Part shown: positions 62,728-64,000 of the stretch, piece by piece
Position numbering within the stretch: the first letter of the stretch is position 1
Layout of the letters: the number at the start of each line of letters is the position of its first letter
Source of the DNA: Alsobacter metallidurans
Lineage (GTDB): Bacteria; Pseudomonadota; Alphaproteobacteria; Rhizobiales; Beijerinckiaceae
Direction of reading: 5' to 3'
Length of the DNA: 64,000 nucleotides
Assembly (NCBI RefSeq): GCF_014636935.1
Contig: NZ_BMES01000001.1
Span: forward strand, 1 to 64,000
The notes under the pieces: model-generated
The model's database searches: none
Seen by the model: the letters and a program-made list of their open reading frames with translations, nothing else
Told to the model about the DNA's origin: nothing
Made by a program: the position numbers and the translations under genes

Positions 62728-63426
62728 ATGCGGCGCCTTGTTTTATGGATTTTGGTCATGTTTCTGACGAGCCTTGGAGACGCGTTCGCGTCCGCGACGG
62801 CTGCCGACGCCGGCGGGGAGGCGAGCCGTTTCGCGCCGCTTGGCGTTGCCGTGATGGTGATGTTCATTGCGGGCGGCATGGGCTCGGTCTGCCGCAACGT
62901 TCTGGAGCCGAGCTACTCGGCCGGAACGGTCGCGTCCGTGGTTCTGCCCGGGCTGGTGGCCGCCAGCTTCGTTCCGCTGCTGCTCAGCATCGGCAAGAGC
63001 ACCGTTCTGAGCGCCGTGCTGGCCCAGGGCGAGGGCTGGATGGAGAGCGCATTCCTGCTCTTTGCCTTCTGTCTCGTGGCCGGGATGTCGGCCCGCAGCT
63101 TCATCGAGGAGATGCGGGACCAGTCCCCGATCGCCGGGCTGGAGCTGGAGGGCATCGCCGAACTGCTGTTCAAGGGCGCGCGGGATGGGTGGCGGAGCAT
63201 GGTGAAGCGGCGTCACGAGGCGGGCGCAACCGCCATCCCCAAGCCGGCGATCCAGCCGGCCCGGGCCTGTCCTGCCAAAACGCCCATAGCCACGAAGCCT
63301 GGAGGCGAAATGGCCGCCTCCAGCCACTCCCTCGACGACCCGACGCTGCGCAGCCTGCTGGAGCGCTTGTCCGCCCAGCTTGTTGAGCCCGCCCCGGCCG
63401 CCGGCCAGGGACTGCTGCAGTCCTGA
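62728..63426 (+). CDS. Small membrane protein, unknown function
   Basis: 232 residues from ATG 62728, with GGAGG 6 bp upstream. Signal-like N-terminal helix (LVLWILVMFLTSLGDAFASA), then three more hydrophobic segments at about 38-55 (FAPLGVAVMVMFIAGGMGSV), 67-88 and 105-125 (MESAFLLFAFCLVAGMSARS). The C-terminal about 85 residues are soluble, with Pro/Lys/Ala-rich linker and a final helix (TLRSLLERLSAQLVEP). No family recognised. It is convergent with gyrB, 18 bp away. Confidence 0.7.
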   Translation: MRRLVLWILVMFLTSLGDAFASATAADAGGEASRFAPLGVAVMVMFIAGGMGSVCRNVLEPSYSAGTVASVVLPGLVAASFVPLLLSIGKSTVLSAVLAQGEGWMESAFLLFAFCLVAGMSARSFIEEMRDQSPIAGLELEGIAELLFKGARDGWRSMVKRRHEAGATAIPKPAIQPARACPAKTPIATKPGGEMAASSHSLDDPTLRSLLERLSAQLVEPAPAAGQGLLQS

Positions 63427-63444
63427 ACCGGAAGCCTTGGCCCG

Positions 63445-64000
63445 TCAGACGTCCAGATTGGCGACGTTCAGCGCGTTGGTCTGGATGAAATCGCGGCGCG
63501 GCTCCACCACGTCGCCCATCAGCTTGGTGAAGATGTCGTCCGCGTCGGCGATCTCTTTCACGCGCACCTGAAGGAGCGAGCGGATGGAGCGGTCCAGCGT
63601 GGTCTCCCACAGCTGCTCGGGGTTCATTTCTCCAAGGCCCTTGTAGCGCTGCAGGGTGAGCCCCTTGCGGCCCACGGCCGTCATGGCCTCGAACAGCGCC
63701 ACCGCGCCGGCGACCTGCGTTTCGTCGGTGCGGCGCGTCAGCGTGGCGGGCGCCTGGAAGGCGTCGCGCAGCGGGGCAGAATGTTCCTCCAGCTTGCGGG
63801 CGTCCGCAGAGGCGAGCAGCTGCGCGTCCAGCACGGCGGTGTGCTTCACGCCCCGGATGGTGCGCTCCAGCACGTAGCCGCCGGCTTCGGCCCGGCCGCT
63901 CCAGCCGCGCTCGATGTCGTCCGCGATCACGTCCAGCCGGCGGGCGATCTCGGCCACCTGCGTGTCTGCGACGCTCTCGTCCTCGATCGGATGAAGCGCG
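63445..64000 (-). CDS. gyrB: DNA gyrase subunit B, C-terminal part (cut by window end)
   Basis: The reading frame runs off the right edge of the window; about 185 C-terminal residues are seen. Toprim/C-terminal features: [20 protein letters not shown], then [18 protein letters not shown] end ([20 protein letters not shown]) and the final ALNVANLDV. This ending (MGDxVEPRR, NLDV) is typical of GyrB, not ParE. ATP-dependent negative supercoiling of DNA together with GyrA. Confidence 0.95.
   Translation of the reverse strand, partial: ALHPIEDESVADTQVAEIARRLDVIADDIERGWSGRAEAGGYVLERTIRGVKHTAVLDAQLLASADARKLEEHSAPLRDAFQAPATLTRRTDETQVAGAVALFEAMTAVGRKGLTLQRYKGLGEMNPEQLWETTLDRSIRSLLQVRVKEIADADDIFTKLMGDVVEPRRDFIQTNALNVANLDV

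Overview
This is GC-rich chromosomal DNA of an alphaproteobacterium, almost certainly Hyphomicrobiales (Rhizobiales). The evidence is the ChvI/ChvG–HprK–EIIA–HPr block next to pckA, the order ahcY–divL–tsaE/amgK–murU–addB–addA–trxA, an imuA-imuB-dnaE2 cassette behind a GAAC-N7-GAAC LexA box, clustered GANTC (CcrM) sites, and an sRNA that looks like the alpha-r8/MmgR family. Bosea-, Methylobacterium- or Beijerinckiaceae-like relatives are plausible, but the family cannot be fixed from sequence reading alone.

Layout. 1-700: tail of an rRNA operon (23S-5S spacer, 5S rRNA, initiator tRNA) with terminators. 718-7454: a secreted PRC-barrel protein, then the SOS mutasome imuA-imuB-dnaE2, whose imuB/dnaE2 junction is expanded into a 21-bp tandem repeat. 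7479-9640: a base-composition outlier on the minus strand encoding an m5C DNA methyltransferase, a GIY-YIG nuclease and a Vsr endonuclease, probably a horizontally acquired restriction-modification module. 9833-18131: a catabolic cluster (ThDP enzyme, CaiB/BaiF CoA-transferase, glutaryl-CoA dehydrogenase, ALDH7-type semialdehyde dehydrogenase, divergent LysR regulator, FAD amine/hydroxyacid oxidoreductase) that fits lysine/pipecolate/glutarate breakdown. 18995-22886: surface-glycan genes (WecA-like initiator, SDR reductase, WbpM-type 4,6-dehydratase) that fit QuiNAc synthesis and lipid-linked glycan initiation. 22994-31117: NhaD-type antiporter, pckA, a HugZ-like protein, the envelope-stress system ChvI/ChvG and the incomplete PTS (HprK, EIIA-Man type, HPr).

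31152-47843: L,D-transpeptidase, DMT exporter, a small secreted protein, an sRNA, YbaK, ahcY with an unusually structured upstream region, a DivL pseudokinase-type regulator, TsaE fused to an AmgK-like kinase, MurU, AddB, AddA and thioredoxin. These are housekeeping genes for tRNA proofreading, the methyl cycle, cell-cycle control, peptidoglycan recycling and double-strand-break repair.

47920-61336: chemosensory genes. A stand-alone MCP with a C-terminal tethering pentapeptide is followed by an eight-gene, translationally coupled minus-strand operon: cheW, cheR-TPR, cheW, mcp, cheA-REC, cheB, then two soluble multidomain histidine kinases. The order matches a Wsp-type pathway, but the GGDEF output protein is replaced by the two kinases. 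This is the best candidate in the window for an undescribed signalling system. The first cheW appears to start at ATT. 61424-64000: an exported alpha/beta hydrolase, a perfect CRP-type palindrome, a small membrane protein and the 3' end of gyrB.
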